A stretch of 64,000 bases of DNA from Haematococcus lacustris (taxonomy: Eukaryota > Chlorophyta > Chlorophyceae > Chlamydomonadales > Haematococcaceae): contig JASKMD010000004.1 of NCBI GenBank assembly GCA_030144725.1, forward strand, positions 186,001-250,000. Direction: 5' to 3'. The translations under genes and the position numbers were made by a program. The notes below the pieces were generated by a model, which saw nothing but the letters and a program-made list of their open reading frames with translations, did no database searches and was not told where the DNA came from. Shown here piece after piece: positions 1 through 10,375 of this stretch. Positions within the stretch are counted from its first letter, which is position 1. Each line of letters opens with the position of its first letter.

Positions 1-681
1 CTCACATGGGTGACGGAGTGGACCACCTTTGCGCACCTGCCCCTGCACTCCCTCTCCCAGCCTCTAGTGTTGGGGAAACTTGACATCACTGTAGAAGACA
101 TATCAAACCCTGAGGTGGCAGCTTTACTCCACCACCTGGCACAAGAGCGAAAGGTGCCAGTGCAGATCACGGGGCTGAAGCTGATCATGCTGAGCCCTGA
201 TCACCCAGAGGTCATCACTCCAGCACTCCTACAGCAGCAGAGGGTGGACCTTGCGCACGTGGCTTTGCTGCAACCGCTGCAGTGCTGTGACTATTTGGTG
301 GTCTGTGACCTGCATGGAGTAAGAGCTGCTGATGTCCTGGCACTGGCTCCATTGTGCCGGGACTGCACCGACTTTGAGCTGGAGGGCGGCAGCATGGAGC
401 CCTCACTGGAGTTCTGGCACCAGCTGGTGCAGCTCATGCCCGCTGTGCAGGAGGTCACATTCAACGATGTAAAGGGATCTTGTTCTGCAGCCATGCATGA
501 GTCGCTGCAGCTCATGGCTGAGCAGCCCTGGGCGCGGTGGCTGGACATCACAATCTATTGTCATTTCGAAGCATCTCAGCCCCCTGCAAGTGGCTACAGT
601 GGCGATGAGCTGCCTGCATGTTGGCAGGCTGGTAGCTGGGTGAAGGCTGGTGTATTCAAAGTGAATATGTTCAGTTATTGA
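1..681 (+). CDS. F-box-like/LRR protein, C-terminal part (copy A)
   Basis: Open from the first base to a stop at 679-681, in frame with the same protein in copy B (19631-20801). It is leucine-rich, with units such as LPLHSLSQPLVLG and LEFWHQLVQLMPAVQEV, and ends in the family tail QPWARWLDI...ACWQAGSW. The start lies left of the window. The molecular role is unknown; paralogues in this window carry an F-box-like N-terminus, so a substrate-recognition role in ubiquitin ligation is possible but only inferred. No frameshift is seen in this part. Confidence 0.75.
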   Translation, partial: LTWVTEWTTFAHLPLHSLSQPLVLGKLDITVEDISNPEVAALLHHLAQERKVPVQITGLKLIMLSPDHPEVITPALLQQQRVDLAHVALLQPLQCCDYLVVCDLHGVRAADVLALAPLCRDCTDFELEGGSMEPSLEFWHQLVQLMPAVQEVTFNDVKGSCSAAMHESLQLMAEQPWARWLDITIYCHFEASQPPASGYSGDELPACWQAGSWVKAGVFKVNMFSY

Positions 682-1796
682 TCTGACGACTGACGGCGGA
701 TGGCGCAACCTTGATGCTTTATGATGTTTCATGCATGCCACAGTTAATGCAGCTTAACATAACTTTTCAGGTGTTGAGGCTGATGTGCCAAAGGCTGGGA
801 GGTTGCATGGGAAGAACCCTAGGCGACATGAGGAACGCATTGTGAAGTAACACCAAGGGTGGGATGACTTTCAGTTGCTATTCGTTCCATTTCACAATTT
901 GTGACCAGCCAGCACAGCTCGGGTGAGGGTAAAGTTAGGCCTCAAGTCATCTGCCTGCCGTACAAGTCTTCAAGCTGCCCGGCCACACCTTTCCACTGTG
1001 GGTGTGCTGCTGGGAGGTGCCTTGTCTACTTTGCGGGGTGCCTGGTCTGCTCTCTGCTCACATGCAGGCCATTACTATAGCAGCAGGGTGGGGCAGGGGG
1101 TGTGGGAGGGGCTTGCACTGCAGCCTGCCCACCTGCACCCTTCCAGCCCTACGCCCTGGACCCAGTCATGCTCCCGCTCATGGCTTACTTGGCCTGCAGG
1201 ACAACTCAATGTGGGCTGACTCTAACCCCAACCCATTGACTCGTGTTACCCTGCCGACTGTCGCCCTGCTGCCCTGCCGCCCTGCTGCCCTGCCGCCCTG
1301 CTGAGCCCTGTGGACCTGCTTCCCTTCCGCCCTGCTTGGCAGTTGTGTCGACGGACCCTGGCAAACTGATGCTCTACTGGCTACAGGGTGCTGGCCAGCT
1401 TACTCACGGCGTGCTCTCCCGGCCTCTCAGCCCCTGCCCTGTGCTGCTGGCGCTGTGGCCTGTGCTGAGAGTCCTGCTGCTGCTGCTACCTAAACAAGGC
1501 AAGGCTTCTCTCTCTCATCGTCAGGTGAGCGGACAGTGCCCCTGAGCCACCGCAGGGGTAGCAGCAGGGTGGCAGGGGTAGCAGCAGCAAGGGTGGCCTG
1601 GGCTTGAGGGCTGGGCCAATGGGGGCTGTGGTGTGAAGTAGGGGCAGCGGCAGGTGAGGCGCAGCAGTGTGTGGGTGTAGTGTGATGGTGTGTGATGTCA
1701 GTGGTGTTGACAATGGTGGCAGCAGGGTGAGGTGGAGGCAGTGGCACGCTCACGCACAGCAGTTGTTGTGAGGGTGCAACTGTGCCCCGCATATGG

Positions 1797-1960
1797 AAGT
1801 GGTGTATGCAGAGCAGCAGTGCTGGAGGAGGGTGTCCGCTGCTGCCAGCAACCAGCCCCAGGGGTCGCCTGGTCAGTGCTGCTGCCAGTGAGCCAGGCTG
1901 ACACCCGCACTGTCCACACAGCACCTGCAGCAAGAGTGCCTGCATTGGCCCCTGCAGCGG
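1797..1960 (+). repeat. Dispersed repeat R1, member 1
   Basis: Contains GAGCAGCAGTGCTGGAGGAG followed by CTGCCAGCAACCAGCCCC and GCCAGGCTGACACCCGCACT. The same order of motifs occurs at about 4815-5075 and 8825-9090, and the first motif again near 8325-8355. Function unknown; it may be a decayed exon block of a multicopy gene. Confidence 0.65.
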
Positions 1961-3574
1961 CAGGATGCAGGTTGTGGGCGCTGGTGGTGTGGGGTTGCAC
2001 TGTCACCAGATGCTGTCATGGGCTTACATGTGTGTTACTGGGGGCTGCTGTCAGGTGGGTGCTGACGCTGCTGGATAACCGGGCCATGCTGATCAAGATC
2101 GAGATGCCGCCAGTGTACCAGCGCCCTGCGGCAGGGCTGTATCGCCAGCTGGCTAACAGGGTGTGGGAGTAGGGCCACAACCAGAGCCAGTCGCCCATGG
2201 TGTGGCCCTGCATGGCCTGCTGCTAGCGTGGCCTGAGCCTGCCCCTCTGTGCCCTTAGGCAGCAGGGATCAGCTGGGCCAGGTGGCTGCTGCTTCTGCCG
2301 CTGCTGCTGCTGGGCAGCGCTGTTTGATGCGGCTGCCGCTGACTAGGGCCAGTGCAGGCTGCAGCAGGCCCAGGCCAGAGCCGCCTAACCCACACCTACC
2401 CTGACCTGACACCCACTGACATTGCTGCTGCTGCTGCTGCTGCATCATGGGGCTCAGGGGCTACAGTCAGAGTGGAGTAGCCGCACGATGGTTGTCGTGG
2501 CCAAGTTTGGCAGCTTGTGGAGGAGTGTCGGGGTGGGTGCGGGCAGTGTGGGTGCCTTGAGGTCATGCACCCACACTGCCCACACCCACACCACCGCTCC
2601 TCCACAAGCCTGTTGTGCTGCATCATGCTGTGCTGGCGCCTGCTGTGCTGCACCTGGCAGCCTCCACCACACTGCATCCCAGCACGCTGTGCTACAGTCG
2701 GAGCAGGTGGAGCAGCAGCAGCAGTGCTGAGCACAGCAACAGGAGCTGGCAGCAGTGGTGGCGAAAGAAGGCAGTGTCGAGCAGCAGCTGGCAGCCCCCC
2801 ATGCCACCGCTTGCTACTGCAGCTTGCGATACAGCTGCAATTGACAACAGCCTGCTGGTGGGTGGCAGTCCTGCCGCCCTGTTGCCCTACTGCCCTGTTG
2901 CAGTGTCGCCCCACCCCGCAGTCCAGCACAGTGGCGGTGGGATGATGGCGACACCTTCACCGTGACTCGAAGTGATCACAGTTAGTAGCAGCGGGTCATG
3001 TCATGTCAGGGTGGTGGAGAGGTGGCACTGAATGGAGTGGAGGCAGCAGGAGGTGGGAGATGTGGAGTTAGCAGTCAGGCTTTGTCAGGGTGGCTGCTGA
3101 GCGAGAGGATGAGGCAGAGTGCTTTCTCCCTAAACCCTGCGTGATAAGGTGCATTGCAGGGGAGCAGGTGTTGGAGCTGGCGAATGGTGATGGGCTGCTG
3201 TGGGCTGCATGCTGGCAGCACACGGACGTATAAGTCTTCAGACTGTGGAGCGGCCCTTGTCGTACCTGCTCGTCCGCTCCACTGAGCCCAGGAGTGTGTA
3301 GAAGGGCCTGTGCGCTGGAGCTGCCTTTCAGGCAACAGCTGGGGCTGCAGGGGAGTGGGACGCTGGATAGCGGCCTCAGCTGCCCCATTGAGTGCACCAA
3401 GGAGCAATGAGCAGCACTGGGCCAGTGACGGTTGTCCCAGCCATAACAGCGGCATGGCAAGACAATGAGGGCCTGGTGTGGTGCCCTCAAGTACACCCAC
3501 GCAGTCCAGCTACCCAAGCGGCCCAGCCTAGCCCTCCACAGAGTGATCGAGAGGAGGCTCTTATTTGGGTGGCG

Positions 3575-4140
3575 GCAGCTGCAGGGACGGCCGATGTGGT
3601 GTCGAGAGTCAGGCCAAGGCGGGGTGGCGAGGAAAGGAGGGGCAGCAGTGTGTGCTAGCAGCCATGGGTGTGACTTTGTATCGCACTCTTGGTGAATTGC
3701 TGGTTGCTGGTTGCTGTGCCTCTACATGAATGTCCCGTGCCATGGCGGCATGCATGTGACTCTGGCGGTCTTGATTTCTCAGTGGCATATGCCACAGCTC
3801 TTGTCTGCCTAATGCCTAAGCTTTTGAACCTTTACTGCAACCTGCTCTGTGTCCACTGAGCCAGGGAGAGATTGCAGCGGTCAGTTGCAGCGGTGCGTTG
3901 TGGCTGACCCTGCTGTATACATGCTGGAACGGCATGAAGAGGCACCTGACCACCAGGTAGATTAGAAGTGCAACACAAGAGTCCGTCACTTCAGGGTGAT
4001 GAAAGTGGGCTGTTCACGTGACTCGACCCTGTAAGGAAGGTAAACAAGCAGATGCTTGATGTGTTAAGGGGGATGCTGGCTGCTGGCAGCATGAGAAGGA
4101 ATTGTCGAGCAGAAACGGCTGGATGTGCTAAACACGTCCG
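3575..4140 (+). repeat. Dispersed repeat R2, member 1
   Basis: Alignable over roughly 560 bases with 9150-9722, by eye at about three quarters identity. Shared landmarks are GGGTGTGACTTTGTAT, GGCATATGCCACAGCTCT, a GTTCACGTGAC box and TTAAACACGTCCGCAGC or close variants. No conserved reading frame is evident, so it is probably a noncoding mobile-element relic. Confidence 0.6.
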
Positions 4141-4393
4141 CAGCATGTGTTTGCAATCTTTGTATAGTTCATTAACAGCCGGCAGGGTTCAAACGGGCGT
4201 AACCGGCGGCAGCCATGTTTCAGCCGACCAAACGCGTTGATACGTCTCAAACTATCCTCACAACCTCCAAAGACCGTGTATGAAAGGAAGCGTGCGTGAA
4301 AGCGTGGGTGAAAATGGGAGAACGGCCAAATCAGGCCTGTTCAAATTATGTGCTTTACTGTGCACACCTCGTAATTGGGTAAAAGCTTCTTCA

Positions 4394-4830
4394 GGGAGTA
4401 CTTGCAACCTCTGGCGCAACTGCATGTCCTGACTATATCCCACCTTGACTGGCCGAAGGCTACATGCGCTGCCTAAGCTCCACACCCTGCAGCTGCCATT
4501 TGTCACAGTCAGGGGCCAGCAGCAGGTCGACACACTCCTGGCAGCCACCCAGATCACACGCCTCCAGCCGCACTCCACCGCCTGGCAGATGCGTGCAAGG
4601 TGCCAGTGCAGATCAAGGAGGTGCTGCTGGCCATGCTGAGAGGAGAGCAGCAAGTAGATGAGAGAACAGGCCCAGGCGTCATCACTCCAGCCCTCCTACA
4701 GCAGCAGAGGGTGGACCTAGCGCAGCTGGTAGCTTGGCAGCATTCGCTGCAGTGCTGCTGCGTGGGCAAGGTGAAGGTCTTTGACTCGCATGGAGTAACA
4801 GCCGCTCTCTCGAAGGGCAGTGTCAGAGCA
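4394..4830 (+). pseudogene. Decayed LRR gene fragment
   Basis: Holds the family block GAGTACTTGCAACCTCTGGC, then CTCCACACCCTGCAGCTGCC, then GGCCAGCAGCAGGTCGACAC and the downstream CAAGGTGCCAGTGCAGATCA, in the order seen in the intact genes. Internal segments are missing and the frame changes several times, so no protein of family length can be made. It runs directly into repeat R1. Confidence 0.75.
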
Positions 4831-5075
4831 GAGCAGCAGTGCTGGAGGAGGGTTGTCCACTGCTGCCAGCAACCAGCCCCTGGGGTAGCCTGCTCAGTGC
4901 TGCTGCCAGTCAGCCAGGCTGACACCCGCACTGCCTGCACATAGCTGCCGGGTGTGGGCCACACAGCACCTGCAGTGGCCTGGCTGCAGTGTGTGGCACT
5001 GGCTGTCGGGGCTCCACCTATGCGGTCGAGCTACCTAGCTGGCCTGGTGGGTGGTGGTGGTGGTGGTGAGGGCCT
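4815..5075 (+). repeat. Dispersed repeat R1, member 2
   Basis: Same motif order as 1797-1960 and 8825-9090, here longer and ending in GCCTGGTGGGTGGTGGTGG, which is also shared with member 3 near 9054-9075. It sits between the LRR fragment and the GGGGC array. Confidence 0.65.
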
Positions 5076-5222
5076 GGTGTGGTGCCCCCCCCACACAGCC
5101 CAGCCACTGTCTCAGGCCAGCAGCAGCTTGACACACTGCTGGCAGCCACCCAGCTCCCAAGTGTTCAGCTTGGCAGAGTTGAGGCATTGCGCACCTCTCA
5201 TGCTGATGCGCCTTGCAGCACC

Positions 5223-5748
5223 GGGGGCGGGGCGGGGCGGGGCGGGGCGGGGCGGGGCGGGGCGGGGCGGGGCGGGGCGGGGCGGGGCGGGGCGGGGCGG
5301 GGCGGGGCGGGGCGGGGCGGGGCGGGGCGGGGCGGGGCGGGGCGGGGCGGGGCGGGGCGGGGCGGGGCGGGGCGGGGCGGGGCGGGGCGGGGCGGGGCGG
5401 GGCGGGGCGGGGCGGGGCGGGGCGGGGCGGGGCGGGGCGGGGCGGGGCGGGGCGGGGCGGGGCGGGGCGGGGCGGGGCGGGGCGGGGCGGGGCGGGGCGG
5501 GGCGGGGCGGGGCGGGGCGGGGCGGGGCGGGGCGGGGCGGGGCGGGGCGGGGCGGGGCGGGGCGGGGCGGGGCGGGGCGGGGCGGGGCGGGGCGGGGCGG
5601 GGCGGGGCGGGGCGGGGCGGGGCGGGGCGGGGCGGGGCGGGGCGGGGCGGGGCGGGGCGGGGCGGGGCGGGGCGGGGCGGGGCGGGGCGGGGCGGGGCGG
5701 GGCGGGGCGGGGCGGGGCGGGGCGGGGCGGGGCGGGGCGGGGCGGGGC
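5223..5748 (+). repeat. (GGGGC)n array 1
   Basis: About 526 bases of uninterrupted 5-base units, roughly 105 copies, between ...GCAGCACC and CCCCACCATCC. Because the unit is not a multiple of three, the array is open in all six frames and gives artificial GAGRG-type and PAPPR-type repeat peptides; none is a gene. G-runs of four at 1-base spacing on the + strand have strong G-quadruplex potential. The counterpart in copy B has one more unit. Confidence 0.98.
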
Positions 5749-5852
5749 CCCCACCATCCTCCCCCACCACCAGCAGCAGGCCCATCCAGGAGCAACAGCC
5801 GCCCAGGTTGAGCAGCAGAGGCCCCTGGGGTGGAACTCCCACACATCAGCAA

Positions 5853-7040
5853 GGCCCTAGCTGAGCCGTGTGAGTCTGTGTTTGATCCAGCCACACAGGT
5901 TGGGGTGGGCGTTGACCCCGGCGTCACCCAGGCAGTCAGTGTAGCCTCAGGGGTGTGGGACGAGTAGTCAGGCCAGTGACCAGAGAACAACGTCCGCCTC
6001 AACACCCAGCGGTGGCTAGCACCAATCCAGCCCCACCTGCAACACCTGGCAGCAGCCAGCTCAGCCGGCACCTTCAAGGAGGCCGTTCTGAAGCACATCG
6101 GCGTCACCCTGGCCACCTGGGATGCGGTGTGGGAGGTGAACCAGGACCCCAAGTAGGCACGGCTGAGGCTGCACGGAGCCCAGGGCCGGGCGCTGGAGCA
6201 AGTCTCTAAGGTGAGGGTAGGTGGGTGGCCTATGTATTGGGAGGTGGTGGGTGGGCATAGTGTGAAACAGTGGATGACTGTGTCATGCCTAACCTGGTGC
6301 CACTATGTCAGCCACCCTGTGTGCCTCGTGTGCATGACTGCAGCTGGAGGAGGTGGCTGAGGTGTCCATGGAGCGCCAAGAGCGTGTCGAGCAGCTGGTG
6401 GTCTTCCTTGGCGCAGCTGGCATTGGCACCAGGGGAGGCTGGGGTGCTGATGCGGTGCTGCGAGCCTGCTGCAAGGTGGTGTGCAGGCCCAGGGGAACAG
6501 CCCAGCGGTAGGGCAGGGTGGTGCCAGTGGATGAGTTCCGCACCAGCCGGGTCAGCTCGGCAGTAAACAACCAGCAGTAGCATGGAGCCAGCAGCGTGAC
6601 CAGCCAGTGCGGGGCCTGATGTGGTGCCCAGTTGTGGCCCCCCCGCAACCCTGCATCCTGCCTCAGCCCCATGCAGCCAGGCAGCCACACAGCCAGCAGC
6701 CTCAGAGCCAGGGCCAGAGCACTCCCCCGCCAGCCAAGCGCAGAAAGCGCACCAAGGCTGAGCAGGCAGCTGAGCCCACCCAGCCCAACAAGGGCACAGG
6801 CAAAGGCAAGGGCAACGCTGCCAAAGCCAGGCCTACACCGCTGCCAGGCAATTGGTTGGACAGGGACTGCAATGCAGCAATAAAATTCCAAGCAGGCACC
6901 ACATCCAGGCAGGTGGCTAGACAGGGTCTGCAATGCGGCATTGAACATGCAGCTCATTGGGGAGAGCAGATGGCGCCCACTGGAGCCGTGCTGGTGGCCA
7001 GACCAGGCAGACCTGATCTGTAGCCTGAGCTGTGGAGCAG
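5853..7040 (+). pseudogene. Fanzor/TnpB-like RuvC nuclease pseudogene 1
   Basis: Fragments in family order: VGVDPGVTQAVS at about 5907-5940 (RuvC-I aspartate), an LEEVAEVSMERQERVEQLVVF helix at 6344-6410, VVPVDEFRTSRVSSA at about 6519-6560, WCPVV near 6625, a basic linker AKRRKRTKAEQA near 6735, and WLDRDCNAA at 6853-6878 (RuvC-III). I recognise this set from TnpB and its eukaryotic Fanzor relatives, RNA-guided DNA nucleases. A likely intron is 6211-6343 (AAG|GTGAGG ... CTGCAG|CTGG). Stop codons occur inside every segment and the frame shifts, so it is dead. The N-terminal half is absent. The family call rests on motifs from memory; the pseudogene state is directly visible. Confidence 0.7.
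6211..6343 (+). other. Likely intron in Fanzor-like pseudogene 1
   Basis: A 133-base segment with donor AAG|GTGAGG and acceptor GACTGCAG|CTGGAGG. The homologous intron at 48565-48700 has the same borders, while the flanking coding pieces align, which supports it. Confidence 0.6.
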
Positions 7041-9149
7041 CAGTGGCAGGCTCTTGGGCTTGCCTGAGCTGCTGCAAGCGCTGCCCCAGCTCCACACCCT
7101 GCTCCAGACCAAACACACCAGCCCTGCTCATGAGGTGCTTGGGCTGCAACACAACCCATTGTTGCCTCAGCCCTGTGTGTCGTCCTCTGCACTCCGTCTA
7201 GCACTGTACCAAGGTGGCACCTGTAAGAATCGCCTTGTCCAGGTCCGGCGAAAGGTTCATCACAAGGGTCCAATTTTGTAGGCTCCACCGCCATTTTGAC
7301 CCTCGACTGGAAAGGAGCATCGGGCAGCGACAAGCTGCCATGCATGCGCGCCACAATAGTGCAATGAGCCCTGCGAGGGCCAACCTCCTGCGCTGCATAC
7401 ATGTCACGGCTGACGGCTTGAGCGTTGCCATCTTCTTCTTCACAGCCTGCTAAGGTGTGGGGAGCAATGGCTGTCAGGCTGGGCCTGCTGGGCGGTCTAC
7501 AGTGTAGAAGTGAAGCAAGTGAAGCAGTGTGTATAGCTAAGGCTAGTCCATTGCCCAGCTCCTCTAAGCGTTCAACAAAGTGGCTGTCCAGTGCGGTCAG
7601 TGCTGCACGACATCTCCTACGGCCAGTGTTCATAAGACTGTCATAAAACAGAGCAGCAGCTAAACACACTGCTCCTGATGCTTCACTTCTTCAGGTTCTA
7701 ACTGACTCTTCAGCTGCTGCCCCCTGCTGCCTGGGTCCGTGGGTCTGGTGACAGCAACGAAGAGCACCTCCACAATGTATGGCACAGCCTTGAAACACAG
7801 CCAGTGCAATGGGATCAATGCTGCAGGTGGGTGTGGTTGCTGTGCATCAAGCTTGCCATGTCCTGGTCAGGGCAGACTGGCAACAGCTAGTGCGAAGTCA
7901 AGAAGAGGGCTGGGAGGCGAAACCCGCCGACAGCACAGACGCCTGTGATGGTAGGCTGTTGATGCACCAGGCACACCTTGTGAGGTGCAGTGATCATGAC
8001 GTCCCAACACCAGCTGCCTGGCGCCCACCACTCACTACCCTGCCGGGTGCCGCAATGAGTCGAGGGTACAGCGGCTGGGGGCGCACGCTGCGCTCAGCTG
8101 CCGCTGTCCCCTACTACCCGGGCCGTGCATGTCAGCACCAGCCTGTGTGCCTCAGCCTGACCTCACTGCCTCACCACTGCCTGCTCTGACTCAGCTGCCA
8201 CTGCTCTCAGCCTCAGCCCTGTGTGTCGCCCTCTGCCTCCACAAACACCTATGACTCATCCTTCAAGCTCGACGCCCTGCAGAGCAGCAGAGGGCCTGAC
8301 TCAGGCTGCTCTGTTTGAGGGCTGTGTCAGAGCAGAGCAGCAGTGCTGGAGGATTGCAGACTCCGTTTGGGCCGCTGCCGGCGCCGCCCCTGGTGCTGCC
8401 TGTCACCTCCTGACCCACCACTGAGCCAGCTGCAGCCCTGACCCTGACAGGTGACCTGAATGGCCAGGCAGTGGCAGGCAGTGGCAGGCAGTCTTTAGGC
8501 TGACTCCGCCCCCGCTCCCCTATCCCGTCATTGTGTCAGCGCCTGCCTGCCTGCATCACCACACCGCCAGTGACCCTGGCAGGCTGCTGCTCTAGAGGCT
8601 GGAGGGGGCTGGCGGGAGGGAGGCGGGGCCAGCTGGCCAGACTGAAGGGTGCTGGAGCTGGTGCTGGGCTGCAGCCAGGGGTGAGCTCACAGCTCCAATG
8701 CTGTGCATGCCCTGACATGGGATCATCCCCTAGCCCTTTCAAGCAGCTGACCATCAGAGCAGCTTACTAAGGCTGTTGCCACAGGGTGACGGAGAGGAAG
8801 CTTTTATTGGGGTGGCGACCAGAGGGCTGCTGCCTCAGCGGGCAGTGTCAGAGCAGAGCAGCAGTGTTGGAGGAGGGTGTCCACTGCTGCCAGCAACCAG
8901 CCCCTGGGGTAGCCTGGTCAGTGCTGTTGCCAGTCAGCCAGGCTGACACCCGCACTGCCTGCACATAGCTGCCAGGCTGGGGCCAGGGGGCGCCTGCCTG
9001 CAGTGTGTGGCACTGGCTGCTGGAGCTGCACCTGCACAGTTGAGCTGCCTGGCTGGCCTGGTGGGTGGTGGTGGCGGTGAGGGCCTGGTGTGGTGCCCCT
9101 TAGTAGCCCCACACAGCCCAGCCTGGCCCCTCACAGCCCTCACAGGCGG
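7041..9149. other. Mixed degenerate stretch
   Basis: Immediately after the Fanzor-like piece is a short LRR remnant (GLPELLQALPQLHTL, about 7054-7098). The rest has no coherent gene: short GC-rich open frames, a repeated block CTCAGCCCTGTGTGTCG (7170 and 8211), a small GGCAGGCAGT tandem near 8470-8503, and repeat R1 member 3 at 8825-9090. Confidence 0.5.
8825..9090 (+). repeat. Dispersed repeat R1, member 3
   Basis: Clear counterpart of 4815-5075: CAGAGCAGAGCAGCAGTGTT, then CAGCAACCAGCCCCTGGGGT, CTGACACCCGCACTGCCTGC, GTGTGTGGCACTGGCTG and GGCCTGGTGGGTGGTGGTGG appear in the same order and spacing. Confidence 0.65.
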
Positions 9150-9722
9150 CAGCGGCAGGGAAGGCCGGTGTGGTGTCAGGAGTCGGGCAAAGGCAGGGTG
9201 GCGAGGGAATGAGGGGCAGAATTGTGTGCCAGCAGTCGTGGGTGTGACTTTGTATTGCACCTTTGGTGGATAGCTACGTGCTGTGCTGAGTACGTCCACT
9301 GTCATAGCGGTATGCATGCAACCCACCATGGCGTCTTGACTTGTTAGCGGCATATGCCACAGCTCTCGCCTGCTTGACTCCTCTTCTGCCACCTGCTGTC
9401 TGTCCAATGAGCAAGGAAAGGATTGCTGTGATCAGCTGTAGTGGTGCATTGTGGCTCACCCTGCTATGTACATGCTGGAGGGGCATGCAGAGTCTACATA
9501 AGAAAGCTTTCTCAGCACTGGCCAGCTCAGATGTGCCACACAAGAGTCAGTGAATTGAGGGTGATATTGGTGATTTGGGCGGTGGGCTGTTCACGTGACC
9601 TGACCCTGCCAGGAAGGTCAACTCTCAGATGCCTGATGCGTAAAGGGGGATGCTGGATGCTGGCAGCCCAAGGAGGAAATGTCGAGCAAATAAGGCTGGG
9701 TGTGTTAAACACGTCCGCAGCG
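9150..9722 (+). repeat. Dispersed repeat R2, member 2
   Basis: Counterpart of 3575-4140 with the same landmarks, including the GTTCACGTGAC box near 9587 and TTAAACACGTCCGCAGCGTG near 9705. R1 and R2 lie in the same order in both places, so the 4-kb and 9-kb regions may be old duplicates of one segment. Confidence 0.6.
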
Positions 9723-10249
9723 TGTGACTACGAGCCTTGAGTGCCTCAGTGAGTGTTCGCAATCCCACCAAAGATGCCGGTTTCGCTTAGGCGCGTCGCC
9801 CTGCGATACATACTAGTATCTGCTCGCTTTGCGTGATTTGTTGTGCAAATAGCAATCCTGGGTAACGGGTTTGTATTTTATATGAGTGTGGCGAGTGCAA
9901 GCTTTGAATGTGCATTTGCAGTCGGGCTCATCCACAGATGATGCCAGTGTAGCCTAAGCACATCGCCCTCGGCTTTGTGCGTAGCTAGCATAACCCTGCT
10001 CGGCAAATTGCGTGACCCAGCTGGCTGTAACATCGGGCCGCACAGCCCTCAAGCGCACAGGCATATCCCAACCAACCGCTCGTAAGTTAGCGGAAGCGCC
10101 TGCGGGAGTAGCCATGGAGTAGTGTCTCTCGCCAGCTGTGTTCTACTGGCTTATGTCCGAGGTCCACGCTGCTATACTCCCTCTGCTCTGTAGGCTTGTC
10201 CAAAGGCATCTACGACAGAAGTGAGCTGAGAGCAGCCAGGAGCAGCCAG
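9723..10249 (+). promoter_or_regulatory. Upstream region and 5' leader of LRR pseudogene
   Basis: No gene. From about 9950 it aligns with the region upstream of the LRR gene at 50284 (49850-50166): shared blocks include GCGCCTG.GG.AGTAGCCA, TCTCGCCAGCTGTG.TCTACTGGCTTATGTCCGAGGT and AAGTGAGCTGAGAGCAGCCAGG. Conservation between two paralogues suggests a shared promoter and untranslated leader, but no core promoter element can be assigned. Confidence 0.5.
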
Positions 10250-10355
10250 GTGCGTACCCGCACCCACTCACCCACCCAATCACACGCTGCTGCTGCTGCT
10301 GCTGCTGCTGGCGCCCTCACACCCTGACAGCCTTCTTGCTTCGCCCACTCTGCAG
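10250..10355 (+). other. Leader intron of LRR pseudogene
   Basis: Donor GCAGCCAG|GTGCGTACCC and acceptor CCCACTCTGCAG|GTCAAC, 106 bases, ending 20 bases before the ATG. The paralogue at 50284 has the same intron (50167-50263). A (CTG)n expansion inside this copy accounts for part of the length difference. Confidence 0.7.
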
Positions 10356-10375
10356 GTCAACAAACAGTCCCAGCT

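Larger units (their letters stand above)
682..4393. other. Low-complexity GC-rich intergenic stretch
   Basis: No convincing gene. It holds the 3' flank of the LRR gene (682-1040, alignable with the flank at about 60605-61390), a (CTG)n run near 2420-2442, and many overlapping short open frames rich in A, C, P and H that look like composition artefacts. Two dispersed repeats described separately lie at about 1797-1960 and 3575-4140. Splice-like sites occur (for example a GTGAGC near 1525) but I cannot build a gene from them. Confidence 0.5.

Noticed and set aside
2396..2945. Overlapping 100-177 codon frames on both strands
   Set aside because: Cys/Ala/His-rich composition artefacts of CTG/CAG-rich sequence; no start context, motif or splice support.
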